Made by a program: the position numbers and the translations under genes
DNA from: Bacteriovoracia bacterium
GTDB lineage: Bacteria > Bdellovibrionota > Bacteriovoracia > Bacteriovoracales > Bacteriovoracaceae
Assembly (NCBI GenBank): GCA_030431635.1
Contig: JAUIIL010000001.1
Location: 248,001 to 312,000 of the forward strand
DNA: 64,000 nucleotides
Reading direction: 5' to 3'
The notes under the pieces: model-generated
Seen by the model: only the letters and a program-made list of their open reading frames with translations
What the model was told of the DNA's origin: nothing
The model's database searches: none
Shown here: positions 15,949 through 25,201 of the stretch, in pieces
How the letters are laid out: every line of letters starts with the position of its first letter
How positions within the stretch are numbered: position 1 is the stretch's first letter

Positions 15949-16872
15949 ATGTCTCATCAATCACACACTCATGATCACGATTATGTAATTCAAGATAGTA
16001 AAATAGGATCAAATGAAAAAAGAACAATCTTAGTTGTTATATTAACCTTTATTACGATGATTGTTGAAGTCTCTTATGGATATATAACAGGTTCTATGGC
16101 CCTATTGGCAGATGGTTGGCATATGGCAAGTCATGTTGGAGCATTAGGGATTTCCGTAATTGCATACCGATTAGCTCGTTCTAAAAAGTTGAATGAGAAA
16201 TTTACTTTTGGTGCTGGGAAATTTATTCCTCTTGGGGGCTACACTAGTGCTCTAATGTTAGGCCTTGTAGCTATTTTTATGGGAGTTGAATCCTTTGAAA
16301 GATTTTTAAATCCAACTAATATTAACTTTTCTACAGCTATCAATGTTTCAATTGTTGGCTTGATCGTAAATCTACTTAGTGCTGTTTTATTATGGAACTC
16401 TCATGAACATCATCATCACGACCATGAGCACTCGCACGATCATGTTCATGACCACAATCACAAGAGTGCATTAATTCACGTTATTGCGGATGCCTTAACC
16501 TCAGTTTTGGCAATATTTGCATTAATTCTTGGTAAATACTTTGGTTGGAACTGGGCCGACCCAATAATCGGGATTATAGGCTCAATAGTCATTTTGAAGT
16601 GGGCCTATAGCCTTTGCAAAGCTACTGTTTGGGAAATCCTTGATGGAAATTCTCAAGTCATTGGAAAAGATAAGATAAAGGAAATCTTTAAAGAGAATGA
16701 AGACGTAGAAATTACTGATTTACATATTTGGAGAATAGCTCCAAATGCTCATGCTTGTGAGGTCATGATTTACAATAACAATCCAAGAGGGAGTGAATAT
16801 TACAGAGATAAAATTCAAAAAAAATTTAATATTGAGCATCTTATAATTGAAGAAAGAACCTGCTCTCATTGA
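15949..16872 (+). CDS. dmeF: Cation diffusion facilitator, DmeF-like Ni/Co(/Zn) exporter
   Basis: An inner-membrane cation/proton antiporter with six membrane segments. The metal-site motifs are LLADGWHMASH in the second segment and HVIADALTSV in the fifth. A histidine-rich N-terminus and a long His/Asp loop (HEHHHHDHEHSHDHVHDHNH) between segments four and five are typical of DmeF/ZitB-type transporters. A cytoplasmic C-terminal domain ends in CSH. It is co-transcribed with the RcnR-like repressor, so export of nickel or cobalt is more likely than zinc alone. Confidence 0.85.
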   Translation: MSHQSHTHDHDYVIQDSKIGSNEKRTILVVILTFITMIVEVSYGYITGSMALLADGWHMASHVGALGISVIAYRLARSKKLNEKFTFGAGKFIPLGGYTSALMLGLVAIFMGVESFERFLNPTNINFSTAINVSIVGLIVNLLSAVLLWNSHEHHHHDHEHSHDHVHDHNHKSALIHVIADALTSVLAIFALILGKYFGWNWADPIIGIIGSIVILKWAYSLCKATVWEILDGNSQVIGKDKIKEIFKENEDVEITDLHIWRIAPNAHACEVMIYNNNPRGSEYYRDKIQKKFNIEHLIIEERTCSH

Positions 16873-16950
16873 ATACGGTTAAGTTAATATTTAACGAAAT
16901 TGATGAAAAAAATGAGCCTAAGCTATATTAAGGTGTTAAAATTACTATAA

Positions 16951-17466
16951 ATGAAAAAAAATGATTATTTCATATATTCAGTAATCCCTCTTGGGATAAC
17001 ATCAACTTTTATACTATTCGATATAATTGAAGAGCTATCATCTGGTCTTGGAGTTAAATTTGTAATTCTTGAATTGGCGATTTGTATTTCATCTTTTGTT
17101 GGCTTTTTCAGTATGCTTAGAAAATATATCAAAGAAAAAGATATCTCAGAGGGTCTAAATGAGGAGTTGTCTAAGCTTAAAAGTGATTCTGAGCAATGGA
17201 AGAAAAAAGTAAAATTAATTTCAAATGAATTTTCACATGCTCTTGACCAACAACTTGAAGAATGGGGACTTTCTACAACAGAAAAAGAAATAGCGGTTTT
17301 ATTAATGAAGGGAATGAGTGCTAAAGAAATCGCCGAACTGCGCAGCGTGTCTGAAAAAACAGTGAGAACCCACCTAACCTCGGTTTACAAAAAATCGAAA
17401 TTAAACAATAGATATGAACTGGCAGCCTATTTTATTGATGGACTAGTTGATATCAAAGTTAATTAA
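16951..17466 (+). CDS. Membrane-anchored LuxR-type transcriptional regulator
   Basis: Two N-terminal membrane segments (about 8-27 and 36-60) are followed by a charged coiled-coil stretch (66-95) and a GerE/LuxR helix-turn-helix (about 112-165: LSTTEKEIAVLLMKGMSAKEIAE, then SEKTVRTHLTSVYKKSKL). The layout suggests a regulator that reports membrane state directly to DNA. It sits between the dmeRF pair and the large efflux operon, both in the same direction, and is a natural candidate regulator of the latter. There is no partner kinase nearby. It has no receiver domain. Confidence 0.78.
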   Translation: MKKNDYFIYSVIPLGITSTFILFDIIEELSSGLGVKFVILELAICISSFVGFFSMLRKYIKEKDISEGLNEELSKLKSDSEQWKKKVKLISNEFSHALDQQLEEWGLSTTEKEIAVLLMKGMSAKEIAELRSVSEKTVRTHLTSVYKKSKLNNRYELAAYFIDGLVDIKVN

Positions 17467-17541
17467 AATTCGTTTATCTCCCTGAAAGTTCATAGAGATT
17501 AAACAAAAATCACCTACAAAATACAATTTTTTCACTAAGAC

Positions 17542-17566
17542 ATATATCCCACTACTAGATATATCC
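17542..17566. promoter_or_regulatory. ATATATCC direct repeats upstream of the efflux operon
   Basis: Two exact ATATATCC octamers start at 17542 and 17559, 17 bases apart, about 50 bases before the first efflux gene and followed by an AT-rich TATAGA that could serve as a -10. They may mark a regulator site for the LuxR-type protein encoded just upstream. Short repeats in AT-rich DNA can occur by chance. Confidence 0.3.
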
Positions 17567-17617
17567 TATAGAAATACTTGGTTTTATTGCGATATGTTGT
17601 AGTCACAAAAAATATTA

Positions 17618-18868
17618 TTGGATGTTACTTTGCACAAAATAATTCTAACTGCATTTATCCTTTCAAGTGTTTTCTGTCAGATGTTAATGGCCGCTTCACC
17701 AGAAAACTGTAAAATTGATAGCATAGATAGCTTCTATGAGAAGATCAAAACAGAAGGCCCAATAGCCAAACAAGTCGAAAAACAGCTTCAAGTTCCAAGT
17801 ACTAGTATCAATATTGCAGAACAAAGACCAAACCCTCAGGTAAACATGGATTATTTAAGAGGTGATGAATTTGGGCTTGCAATAAATGACTACACTCTTT
17901 CTGTGCAGCATACAATTGAACTTGGTGGAAAAAGACAAAAAAGAATTGCTAAGGCCAGAACTGAAACAGAAATAGAGCAAAAATCAATACAACTTGGACT
18001 TTATAAATATTTTGTAAAACAAATCCAAAACTATCAACGTGTAGCACAATTGGGCGTGCTAATTAAAACTATTAAAGAGGCCATTTCAACTTTTGATAAG
18101 CTTACTAACAAGCTTGAAAAAAGAAGCACACTAACCCCAGAAGAAACCATTTCTGTTTCTACCCTAAAACTTGCTTCTAACGATTATAAAGCTCGCTTGA
18201 ACGATCTCAATAATGAATATGAGTTACTAAAAGGAGAACTTGAATTTTCTACCAATTGTTCAAAAATTGGCGACGTTTATTCAGTTTTAAAATTTGAAAA
18301 AATCAAAAATGAATTAGCGACTGGTGAATCTGGTATTAATGAAATTGAACAAATGAGAGTTAAGCTTGAGGAAAATAATTTAGAGTTAGAAAAATCTCTA
18401 GGTTATACAAATCTGTCTATTGGGCCTCAAGTAAACTATCAACAATCTGGAAATGATGAATTTGTTTCAGGTGGCGTATCAATTTCATTTAATTTACCGA
18501 TCTTTCATACTAACGATGGTGGGAAACTTCAAGCAACTAAATCACTTGTCCACCAAAAGATAAAAACTAGGAACAATTTAAAGTTCTTGGAAATTCGTAA
18601 GAAAAGATTATTTGAAAAATATCAACGTTCATTAAAAGTGTTGCAGAAAATGCCCTCAATTCCAGAAATTGAAAAAAAACATCACAAAACAGAGAAACTA
18701 TTTAGTAGAGGAATAATCTCAATGTCTGTAACAATTGAGGCCCATAGACAAAATGTCGATTTTTTATCATCTCGATTTCAGACAGAACAGGACTTATTGA
18801 CCGTTATTGAGGAAATGATCGGCCTAACAGGTTCATTAAATACATTAGATAAACTTGTAACAAATTAG
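17618..18868 (+). CDS. TolC/CzcC-like outer-membrane efflux factor (first of two)
   Basis: A 416-residue OEP-family protein with a signal peptide and long helical hairpins. The region SIGPQVNYQQSGNDEFVSGGVSISFNLPIFHTNDGGK is typical of the beta-strand/turn of CzcC-like factors, and FVKQIQNYQRVAQL and KTIKEAISTFDKLTNKLEKR are helical. It should form the outer-membrane exit duct of the RND pump encoded downstream. The start may be the ATG at 17618 or a TTG at 17633, either giving a signal peptide. It begins an operon of eight closely spaced genes. Confidence 0.8.
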   Translation: MDVTLHKIILTAFILSSVFCQMLMAASPENCKIDSIDSFYEKIKTEGPIAKQVEKQLQVPSTSINIAEQRPNPQVNMDYLRGDEFGLAINDYTLSVQHTIELGGKRQKRIAKARTETEIEQKSIQLGLYKYFVKQIQNYQRVAQLGVLIKTIKEAISTFDKLTNKLEKRSTLTPEETISVSTLKLASNDYKARLNDLNNEYELLKGELEFSTNCSKIGDVYSVLKFEKIKNELATGESGINEIEQMRVKLEENNLELEKSLGYTNLSIGPQVNYQQSGNDEFVSGGVSISFNLPIFHTNDGGKLQATKSLVHQKIKTRNNLKFLEIRKKRLFEKYQRSLKVLQKMPSIPEIEKKHHKTEKLFSRGIISMSVTIEAHRQNVDFLSSRFQTEQDLLTVIEEMIGLTGSLNTLDKLVTN

Positions 18869-18880
18869 AGGACAGTAAAA

Positions 18881-19534
18881 ATGAAGAAGCTTAAAACAAT
18901 TTTAATTTTAACTACTGTGATTTTATTATCATCTTGTAGCAAAGGCGGTGATGATAGACTTGCTGAGCAAGAAAACATCAGAGCAAAAGAGCAACTGCAA
19001 GCCCAAAATGACAATCAAAGAGAATGGGCAGAAAAGATGGAAAGTGACTTGAATAAAAGAAAATACTTTCTAAAAGCTATACAAGGAAAATTTGAAGGTG
19101 AATTTGAGATTGAAAAGACGATATTTTCAATAAATGCAAAGTTTATCCCTAGTATTCCCATTGAGTTTCATTCTCGAACGAGAACATTAGCAGAAATTAA
19201 TTATGAAATTCAAAACTTAAACTTAAATTTGAATGTAAAAATTGAAAACCCTCGTGTTGCCAATAGTGCAGTTAATTGTACTATCGAAGGCTATAAGCCA
19301 AATGTAAAAAAAGGGGCAATAAATGTTATTTCCGAATCGTGTAAAAATATTTTTAATATTTATTTAGCGGACTCATTAAATGAATTGACCATCTCTGAAA
19401 TTTTACAATCCGCTGAGAATATCTCAAAAGATGTAGTTATAGGAAACCTAGATACAATCGACTTTTTTAATGGAACATTTGAGTCAAGTGTCAGTTCAAA
19501 ACAATATGAATTTCAGTTAAAGAGGTCTCTATGA
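18881..19534 (+). CDS. Lipoprotein of the efflux operon (217 aa)
   Basis: The N-terminus reads KKLKTILILTTVILLSSCS, a signal peptide with lipobox LSSC, then a charged helical linker (about 25-58) and a mostly beta-strand domain. GAGGAC lies before the ATG and the end overlaps the next gene by four bases. I recognise no family. Its fixed place between two outer-membrane factor genes suggests a periplasmic or outer-membrane-attached helper of the pump. Confidence 0.7.
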   Translation: MKKLKTILILTTVILLSSCSKGGDDRLAEQENIRAKEQLQAQNDNQREWAEKMESDLNKRKYFLKAIQGKFEGEFEIEKTIFSINAKFIPSIPIEFHSRTRTLAEINYEIQNLNLNLNVKIENPRVANSAVNCTIEGYKPNVKKGAINVISESCKNIFNIYLADSLNELTISEILQSAENISKDVVIGNLDTIDFFNGTFESSVSSKQYEFQLKRSL

Positions 19535-20790
19535 TTTATCTTAGAATTGTAACTATATTGATCTTGACGACTTTTTCGTTATCAAGCTTTGCTCAACAAA
19601 AAATTTCTCTTAGCGAAGTCGCTACACATGTTAAGAAAACGAATTATAAGGTTCTTGAAAATGCACAAAGGGTATATCAGGCCAAAGAGATGATTCACTA
19701 TAGCAAAAGAAACTTATTACCCAAACTCAACTTATGGAAAGTAATAAAATTACCATTTGATTGGAGTGCTGCAATTGATATAGTTCAGGATATTGCCCCT
19801 TTTCTTGTTCCTGCTAATTGGTTTCGAGTAAGCGAAAATAAATTACTTTATTTGGCCCAACAGGAACAATATCGAGCATTGTGGGCCAACGAAATTATGA
19901 CTTCTAAACTTCTCTATTTAAACACACTAAGAGATTTTAATTTTAAGACGGCCTTAGAAGAACAAAAAAATCAAATTGAAGAACTACTTGGTATTGCTGA
20001 AACAAGACTTGTTTTTGGTGAGGTCTCACCTCAAACTGTTAAATTTTTGAAGATTAGGAGCCTTGAGCTAAATGAAGACCTTCGAGTATTAAAGAACCTT
20101 TTGTATGAAGAAAAGAAAGCATTATCATACTTGCTGGGATTGGCCCAAGAAGACGATATAGAACTTGAAAAGATAACTCTTCCCAATGTTGATGAATTAG
20201 AGCCAATTAGGTTTGATACATTTATTTTTAGGGCAATAGATCACGCTCCAGAACTAACTCAATATGATTTCATTAAAGAGGCCTTAAAATATGTAAGGAA
20301 AGAAATATCATTTTCTTTCTTAGGCTCATCGACCACTTCTCGTTCAATGGCAGGTGGCATTTTTAGCAATATTCCGATACAGGACGGACTTGGTTTTGGA
20401 CTTTCAAGTTCTTTAAGAATATCAAAGTCTGAAAAGGAAATTTTAGATATTAACCAAAATGCGACAAAAGAAGTCTTGAAGAAAAATCTTTATCTTCTTG
20501 TAAATGACTTTAATTCTTATGTTGAAAACGTAGAGAATCAAAATGAACGATATTCTCTCGCTGTTACAAACTATGAATCAATTAGAACACAACTGATTCT
20601 AGGGATGAAGATTGATCCTCTTGAAATTTTAACAAGTATTGAAAATCTCTTTAATGCTAAAGTTTCTTTGACACATTATCGTTACGAAGTCGTAAATGTA
20701 ATGGAGAAAGTGAAAAGAATGATTTTCAATGGAGATTATTCAAAAAACTCAGCAATACTTGAAGATTTGCTGATTGGAGAAAATCAATGA
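19531..20790 (+). CDS. TolC-like outer-membrane efflux factor (second of two)
   Basis: Signal peptide (to about residue 21, ending FAQQ), then an OEP-type pattern: NYKVLENAQRVYQAKEMIHYSKRNLLPKLNL, long amphipathic helices, and the second repeat with EILDINQNATKEVLKKNLYLLVNDFN. It is shorter in hallmark glycine turns than the first factor and probably divergent. Two OMF genes in one RND operon is uncommon; they could form mixed trimers or serve different pumps. It overlaps both neighbours by four bases, which implies translational coupling. Confidence 0.75.
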   Translation: MIYLRIVTILILTTFSLSSFAQQKISLSEVATHVKKTNYKVLENAQRVYQAKEMIHYSKRNLLPKLNLWKVIKLPFDWSAAIDIVQDIAPFLVPANWFRVSENKLLYLAQQEQYRALWANEIMTSKLLYLNTLRDFNFKTALEEQKNQIEELLGIAETRLVFGEVSPQTVKFLKIRSLELNEDLRVLKNLLYEEKKALSYLLGLAQEDDIELEKITLPNVDELEPIRFDTFIFRAIDHAPELTQYDFIKEALKYVRKEISFSFLGSSTTSRSMAGGIFSNIPIQDGLGFGLSSSLRISKSEKEILDINQNATKEVLKKNLYLLVNDFNSYVENVENQNERYSLAVTNYESIRTQLILGMKIDPLEILTSIENLFNAKVSLTHYRYEVVNVMEKVKRMIFNGDYSKNSAILEDLLIGENQ

Positions 20791-21251
20791 AAATTCTAAT
20801 CCAAATATTTATCGTGCTAACATTAGTTTCATGCCGATATAATGGTGATTACTCAAAATTACTTAGCTTAAAAGATGATAAGATTGAAGTGGAGTCAATT
20901 TTAGATGAAGAACTCAATCCAGAGAATCAATTAAAATTAAAAAACTACTTCAACAAAATTTCAGAACTTATATACGTCTTAAAAAACAACAGTAAGTTAT
21001 CAAAATACTTCCATCGGAATTTTTTCAAATACTATAAAACTTCACTTTGCGAACAAGTGGTTCTATCAAAGTCGTCATATAAGAGTGTTTTAGATAAATG
21101 CACTGTAAACCAGTTTTATATTTGTGCTGAAGAAGTTAGGCATTACAAAGAGCTTCTAAAGGAACTTAAAAAGTCATTTACCGAAAATGAATTAAATACT
21201 CTAAAAGAAGAAGAATCTTGCAAAGAGCTATTAGAAGGTTTGGAGGTCTAA
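20787..21251 (+). CDS. Small lipoprotein of the efflux operon (154 aa)
   Basis: Signal peptide with a lipobox (VLTLVSC, cysteine near residue 16) followed by a charged helical domain containing five further cysteines (for example TSLCEQ, DKCTVN, FYICAEE, ESCKEL). The start overlaps the upstream stop by four bases. Paired cysteines in a periplasmic lipoprotein next to a metal pump may form disulfides or bind metal; this is inference. No family recognised. Confidence 0.65.
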   Translation: MKILIQIFIVLTLVSCRYNGDYSKLLSLKDDKIEVESILDEELNPENQLKLKNYFNKISELIYVLKNNSKLSKYFHRNFFKYYKTSLCEQVVLSKSSYKSVLDKCTVNQFYICAEEVRHYKELLKELKKSFTENELNTLKEEESCKELLEGLEV

Positions 21252-21252
21252 G

Positions 21253-21693
21253 TTGAAAACTTTCTACTTACTTTTTAATATCCTTATTCTTAGTTGTCTG
21301 CTTTATTCTAAGTTTTCTTATTCAGAAGAAGATGGGGAATCGAGCAAAGCGATTGGAGAAGGAAAAGCTATAGAAAAAGTTAGCGAAGAGGAAGGATTCA
21401 GACTGTCCGAAGGAGCGATAAAGGCCTTGGGTATTAAGTTTCAAGACTTTCAAAGTGACCAAGTTGAAATACATAAGGATGCCCTAGTCGCATCAGGTGA
21501 TTTTAAAGGTGTGTTTCGCTTTAGAGATAATTATTTCAAACTTATAGAAATATCTCTTCTTGAGGATAAAGAAGATACCTACCTAATCAAACTTTCAAAA
21601 TTTCAATTAGGAGACAAATTGATTATTTCTGGAGTTAATTTACTCCGAGTAGCAGATATATACTCAACAGATAAGTCAGAATATAAGGATTAG
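21253..21693 (+). CDS. Miniature periplasmic adaptor-like protein of the RND operon
   Basis: The TTG start has GGAGG six bases upstream. After a signal peptide, residues about 51-65 (FRLSEGAIKALGIKF) match the strand that opens the membrane-proximal part of CzcB/CusB adaptors, and the rest (KDALVASGDFKGVFRFRDNYFKLIEI, then FQLGDKLIISGVNLL) matches their closing membrane-proximal domain. The lipoyl, alpha-hairpin and beta-barrel domains that normally lie between are absent: 146 residues instead of about 400. It directly precedes the pump gene by eight bases. Whether it alone bridges pump and outer-membrane factor is unclear. Confidence 0.65.
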   Translation: MKTFYLLFNILILSCLLYSKFSYSEEDGESSKAIGEGKAIEKVSEEEGFRLSEGAIKALGIKFQDFQSDQVEIHKDALVASGDFKGVFRFRDNYFKLIEISLLEDKEDTYLIKLSKFQLGDKLIISGVNLLRVADIYSTDKSEYKD

Positions 21694-21700
21694 TGATTAA

Positions 21701-24700
21701 ATGATAAATAAAATCATACATTTTTCTGTCCATAATAAAATGTTCATATTTATGGCAACTTTTTTACTTATCATTTTGGGAGTTAAATCATTTAACGAAC
21801 TATCAATTGATGCTGTACCTGATATCACTAATACTCAAGTTCAAGTTAATACGAGAGTCAAAGGTCTTGTTCCTGAAGAAGTTGAACGCATGGTAACTTT
21901 CCCGATTGAATACTCTATGAATGGTATTCCTGGAGTTGAAACTATTCGCTCAATTTCACGTTATGGAATTTCACAAGTAACAGTAATATTTAATGAGCAA
22001 ACCGATATATTTAGAGCAAGACAATTAGTTTCAGAAAAACTACAAAAGATTGACCTCCCAAAAGACTTAATGCCTGAGATGGGGCCAATCAGTACGGGGC
22101 TTGGAGAAATATTTCATTACTCTCTTGATGCTATAAAACCAGAGCAAGATCCCAAAAAACGATTAGTCCAATTAATGGAATTAAGAGCACTTCAAGATTG
22201 GTTTATTAGGCCAAGACTTCTTACTGTGAAAGGAGTTAACGAAGTAAATACGATGGGTGGCTTTGAAAAGCAATTTTATATTCAACCCGATATAGAAAAG
22301 ATGACCAAATTTGGTATTGATTTTGAGGACATTGAAATTGCGATTGAAAATACTAATCTCAATGTTGGTGGTGGTTATATTCAACAAACGGGAGAGCAAT
22401 TACTTGTTCGAGGAGTTGGTCTTCTTCATAATATTCAAGATATTGAAAATGTTGTTGTTAAAAGAACTTCCTCTTATGAAGTGCTAAAAATAAAAGATAT
22501 TGCCAATGTTGATTATGATAAAGAAATAAGAACTGGTGCAGCTTTGGTAAATGGACATGAAGCAGTTGTTGGTTCTGCGATGATGCTTTTAGGTGAAAAT
22601 TCTAGAACTGTTGCCCAAAATGTCGGAAGTAAAATTAAAGACATTCAAAAAGACCTGCCTATTTGGGTGAAGCTTGATGTTCTATATGACCGTTCAAATA
22701 TGGTTAATGCAACCCTTGGAACTGTCGAACATAACCTACTAATGGGAGCAGCTCTAGTTATTATTTTCCTTCTTCTTCTCGTAGGAAATTTAAGAGCAGC
22801 TATTATTACTTCTTTGATGATTCCAATATCTCTATTAATGACTTTTATTTTAATGAAGTGGCAAAATGTATCTGGAAACTTAATGAGCTTGGGAGCTTTG
22901 GATTTTGGTATTATTGTTGATGGTGCCGTTATTGTTATTGAAAACTGCGTTCATAGAATACAGCAAAAAGGAGACTTATTAAATAGAGAACTAACACGCT
23001 CAGAAGTAAAAGAAGTTGTAATTGACTCAACGGTTGAAATACGAAGTGCTGCTGGATTTGGAGAACTCATTGTTATAACTGTTTTTGTCCCCCTTTTTGC
23101 CCTTACTGGGGTAGAAGGAAAGATGTTTGCACCTATGGCCACAACTTTTATTATGGCCTTGTGTAGTGCTTTACTTTTGTCATTTACTATCGTCCCAGCT
23201 CTTGCAGCAACATTTTTAAGTGGAAAAATAAAAGATAAAAAACCATTTTTGATGGCAAAAGCCGAAAGCTTATTCAAACCTACGCTGGAAAAAGCTCTTA
23301 AAATAAAAAAAATTATTCTGGGTATTGGTATCGCTTCAATAGTACTAGGTGTACTACTTTTTTCAAGATTAGGCTCTGAATTTATTCCTGAACTTGATGA
23401 AGGAGATTTTGCAATTCAGTTCATGCGTCCAGCCAATATTAGTGTTGAATCATCCGTAGAGTTACAGACGGTGTCGGATAAGGTAATTTTGTCTTTTCCT
23501 CAGGTCGCTCATGTTTTTACAAGAATGGGTACAGCGGAAATAGCGTCTGATCCAATCGGTCCTGATGATGCTGATACATATATTATGTTAAAAGATATAA
23601 GTGAATGGCCTGAGGGCTCATCAATAAAAAATAAGCAAGATTTAATAAGGAAAATAGTTGATAAACTAGAAGAAAATGTTCCCGGCCAATCCTTAATGGT
23701 CACTCAACCAGTCGCTCTAAGATTTAATGAACTACTTGAAGGAGTGAGAGCTGATGTTTCTGTAAAAATATTTGGAGATAATTTAGATAAACTAATTAAT
23801 TATTCTAAAGAAATTGCTGAAATTGTTAATGATTTAGAAGACTCCGGTGAAGCCGAGTCTGAATCAAAAGGAAAGACTCCGATGATCCAGTATGAGCCAA
23901 AGCTTGAAGAATTGGCCCAATTTGGATTAACGGCAAGACCAGTATTAGATACTATAAATACAGCTATCGGTGGTCGAGAAGTTGGGGTCTTATATGAGGG
24001 AGTGAAAAGATTTCCAATAATGACAAGGCTATCAGATAAGCAAAGAAAAGATGTTTTAATGCTTAGAAAACTTCCAGTAGGCATCTCTGAAAGCTATACC
24101 GTTCCTGTTGAAAAAGTTGCCAACATTAAATTTATTGAAACCTTTACTTCAGTTTTAAGAGAAAACTCACAAAGAAGAGTCGCAGTTCTCATTAACCCAG
24201 AAACACGAGATATTGAAAGTTTTGTAAATAAGGCTAAAAATTTGGTGGAAGAAAAAATTAAGCTTCCTGAGGGATATTATATAGAATGGGGTGGTAGTTT
24301 TAAAAACCTCCAGAGTGCAAAGAAAAGACTTGGAGTTCTTGTACCAATGGCATTACTCATAATTGTGGGAATGCTATATGCCGCGTTTAGAAATTATGCT
24401 CAAGTTCTTTTGATTTTTGCATGTGCCCCTATGTCCTTGATCGGAGGGGTTGTTTCACTTAATTTAATGGGAATGCCATTTAGTATTTCTGCTGGTGTTG
24501 GTTTTATAGCTCTTTCAGGTATAAGTATTCTTAATGGTGTAGTTTTAATAACATACTTTAATCGCCTACTAGAAGAAGGTAAAACACCTGACGAAGTAGT
24601 TAAAGAAGGGGCCATGACAAGGCTTCGTCCTGTTTTAATGACAGCACTAACAGACATATTTGGTTTCTTACCAATGATGTTTTCTGCGGGTCTTGGTGCT

Positions 24701-24829
24701 GAAGTTCAAAAGCCTCTGGCAACTGTTGTTGTTGGAGGAATTATATCCGCTACATTACTCACACTACTAGTCATTCCAACACTCTACCGATTATTCATAA
24801 AATTTATGAAATTGGAGTCGCATGACTAA
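21701..24829 (+). CDS. HME-family RND heavy-metal efflux pump (CzcA/CusA type)
   Basis: A full-length proton-driven pump of 1042 residues with the expected N-terminal segment, DAVPDITNTQVQVNT signature, two large periplasmic loops and twelve membrane segments. The fourth segment region reads GALDFGIIVDGAVIVIEN, the acidic pattern of divalent-cation HME pumps (Zn/Co/Cd or Ni/Co) rather than monovalent Cu/Ag pumps. The late motif GVGFIALSGISILNGVVLI is also canonical. Together with the dmeRF-like genes this points to nickel/cobalt/zinc resistance as the cargo of the element. It overlaps the next gene by eight bases. Confidence 0.92.
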   Translation: MINKIIHFSVHNKMFIFMATFLLIILGVKSFNELSIDAVPDITNTQVQVNTRVKGLVPEEVERMVTFPIEYSMNGIPGVETIRSISRYGISQVTVIFNEQTDIFRARQLVSEKLQKIDLPKDLMPEMGPISTGLGEIFHYSLDAIKPEQDPKKRLVQLMELRALQDWFIRPRLLTVKGVNEVNTMGGFEKQFYIQPDIEKMTKFGIDFEDIEIAIENTNLNVGGGYIQQTGEQLLVRGVGLLHNIQDIENVVVKRTSSYEVLKIKDIANVDYDKEIRTGAALVNGHEAVVGSAMMLLGENSRTVAQNVGSKIKDIQKDLPIWVKLDVLYDRSNMVNATLGTVEHNLLMGAALVIIFLLLLVGNLRAAIITSLMIPISLLMTFILMKWQNVSGNLMSLGALDFGIIVDGAVIVIENCVHRIQQKGDLLNRELTRSEVKEVVIDSTVEIRSAAGFGELIVITVFVPLFALTGVEGKMFAPMATTFIMALCSALLLSFTIVPALAATFLSGKIKDKKPFLMAKAESLFKPTLEKALKIKKIILGIGIASIVLGVLLFSRLGSEFIPELDEGDFAIQFMRPANISVESSVELQTVSDKVILSFPQVAHVFTRMGTAEIASDPIGPDDADTYIMLKDISEWPEGSSIKNKQDLIRKIVDKLEENVPGQSLMVTQPVALRFNELLEGVRADVSVKIFGDNLDKLINYSKEIAEIVNDLEDSGEAESESKGKTPMIQYEPKLEELAQFGLTARPVLDTINTAIGGREVGVLYEGVKRFPIMTRLSDKQRKDVLMLRKLPVGISESYTVPVEKVANIKFIETFTSVLRENSQRRVAVLINPETRDIESFVNKAKNLVEEKIKLPEGYYIEWGGSFKNLQSAKKRLGVLVPMALLIIVGMLYAAFRNYAQVLLIFACAPMSLIGGVVSLNLMGMPFSISAGVGFIALSGISILNGVVLITYFNRLLEEGKTPDEVVKEGAMTRLRPVLMTALTDIFGFLPMMFSAGLGAEVQKPLATVVVGGIISATLLTLLVIPTLYRLFIKFMKLESHD

Positions 24830-25181
24830 AGTGAGTTTTTTCATTATAGATATTGCAATTTTATTTTTATTGGTGATTTTCAATATTTATATTTTTTTTA
24901 GACATGAGAATGAAATATCCCTACATCTTTTCGACAATTACAAGCAAGGTTTATTTTTAGGTGGTTTATTATTTGGGTTCGTCGGCTTATTTTTAACAAT
25001 AAAAATTAAAGAAATATTTTATAAGTATGGAAGGTATAAAACAATTAGTACAGTTTTTCTTTTCTCAACTCTTAGCATATTTCTTTTAAAGATAAGTTTT
25101 AAAATCGGCGTTACCATCATTTTGTTTGCCGTAATTCTTGTCACCAGAACCATGTTTTTAACAATCTTCCATAACTTATAA
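24822..25181 (+). CDS. Small polytopic membrane protein of the efflux operon
   Basis: 119 residues with about four hydrophobic segments (6-26, 41-65, 78-93, 98-115) and short basic loops. GGAG precedes the ATG, which lies inside the end of the pump gene. No conserved metal-binding residues are apparent and I do not recognise a family. The coupling to the RND gene suggests an accessory of the pump. Confidence 0.62.
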   Translation: MTKVSFFIIDIAILFLLVIFNIYIFFRHENEISLHLFDNYKQGLFLGGLLFGFVGLFLTIKIKEIFYKYGRYKTISTVFLFSTLSIFLLKISFKIGVTIILFAVILVTRTMFLTIFHNL

Positions 25182-25201
25182 GTTTTTGAAAAGGAGTAAT
25201 T

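Noticed and set aside
16399-16464. Low-complexity CATCAC-rich DNA as a microsatellite
   Set aside because: It encodes the histidine-rich metal-binding loop expected in this CDF transporter family.
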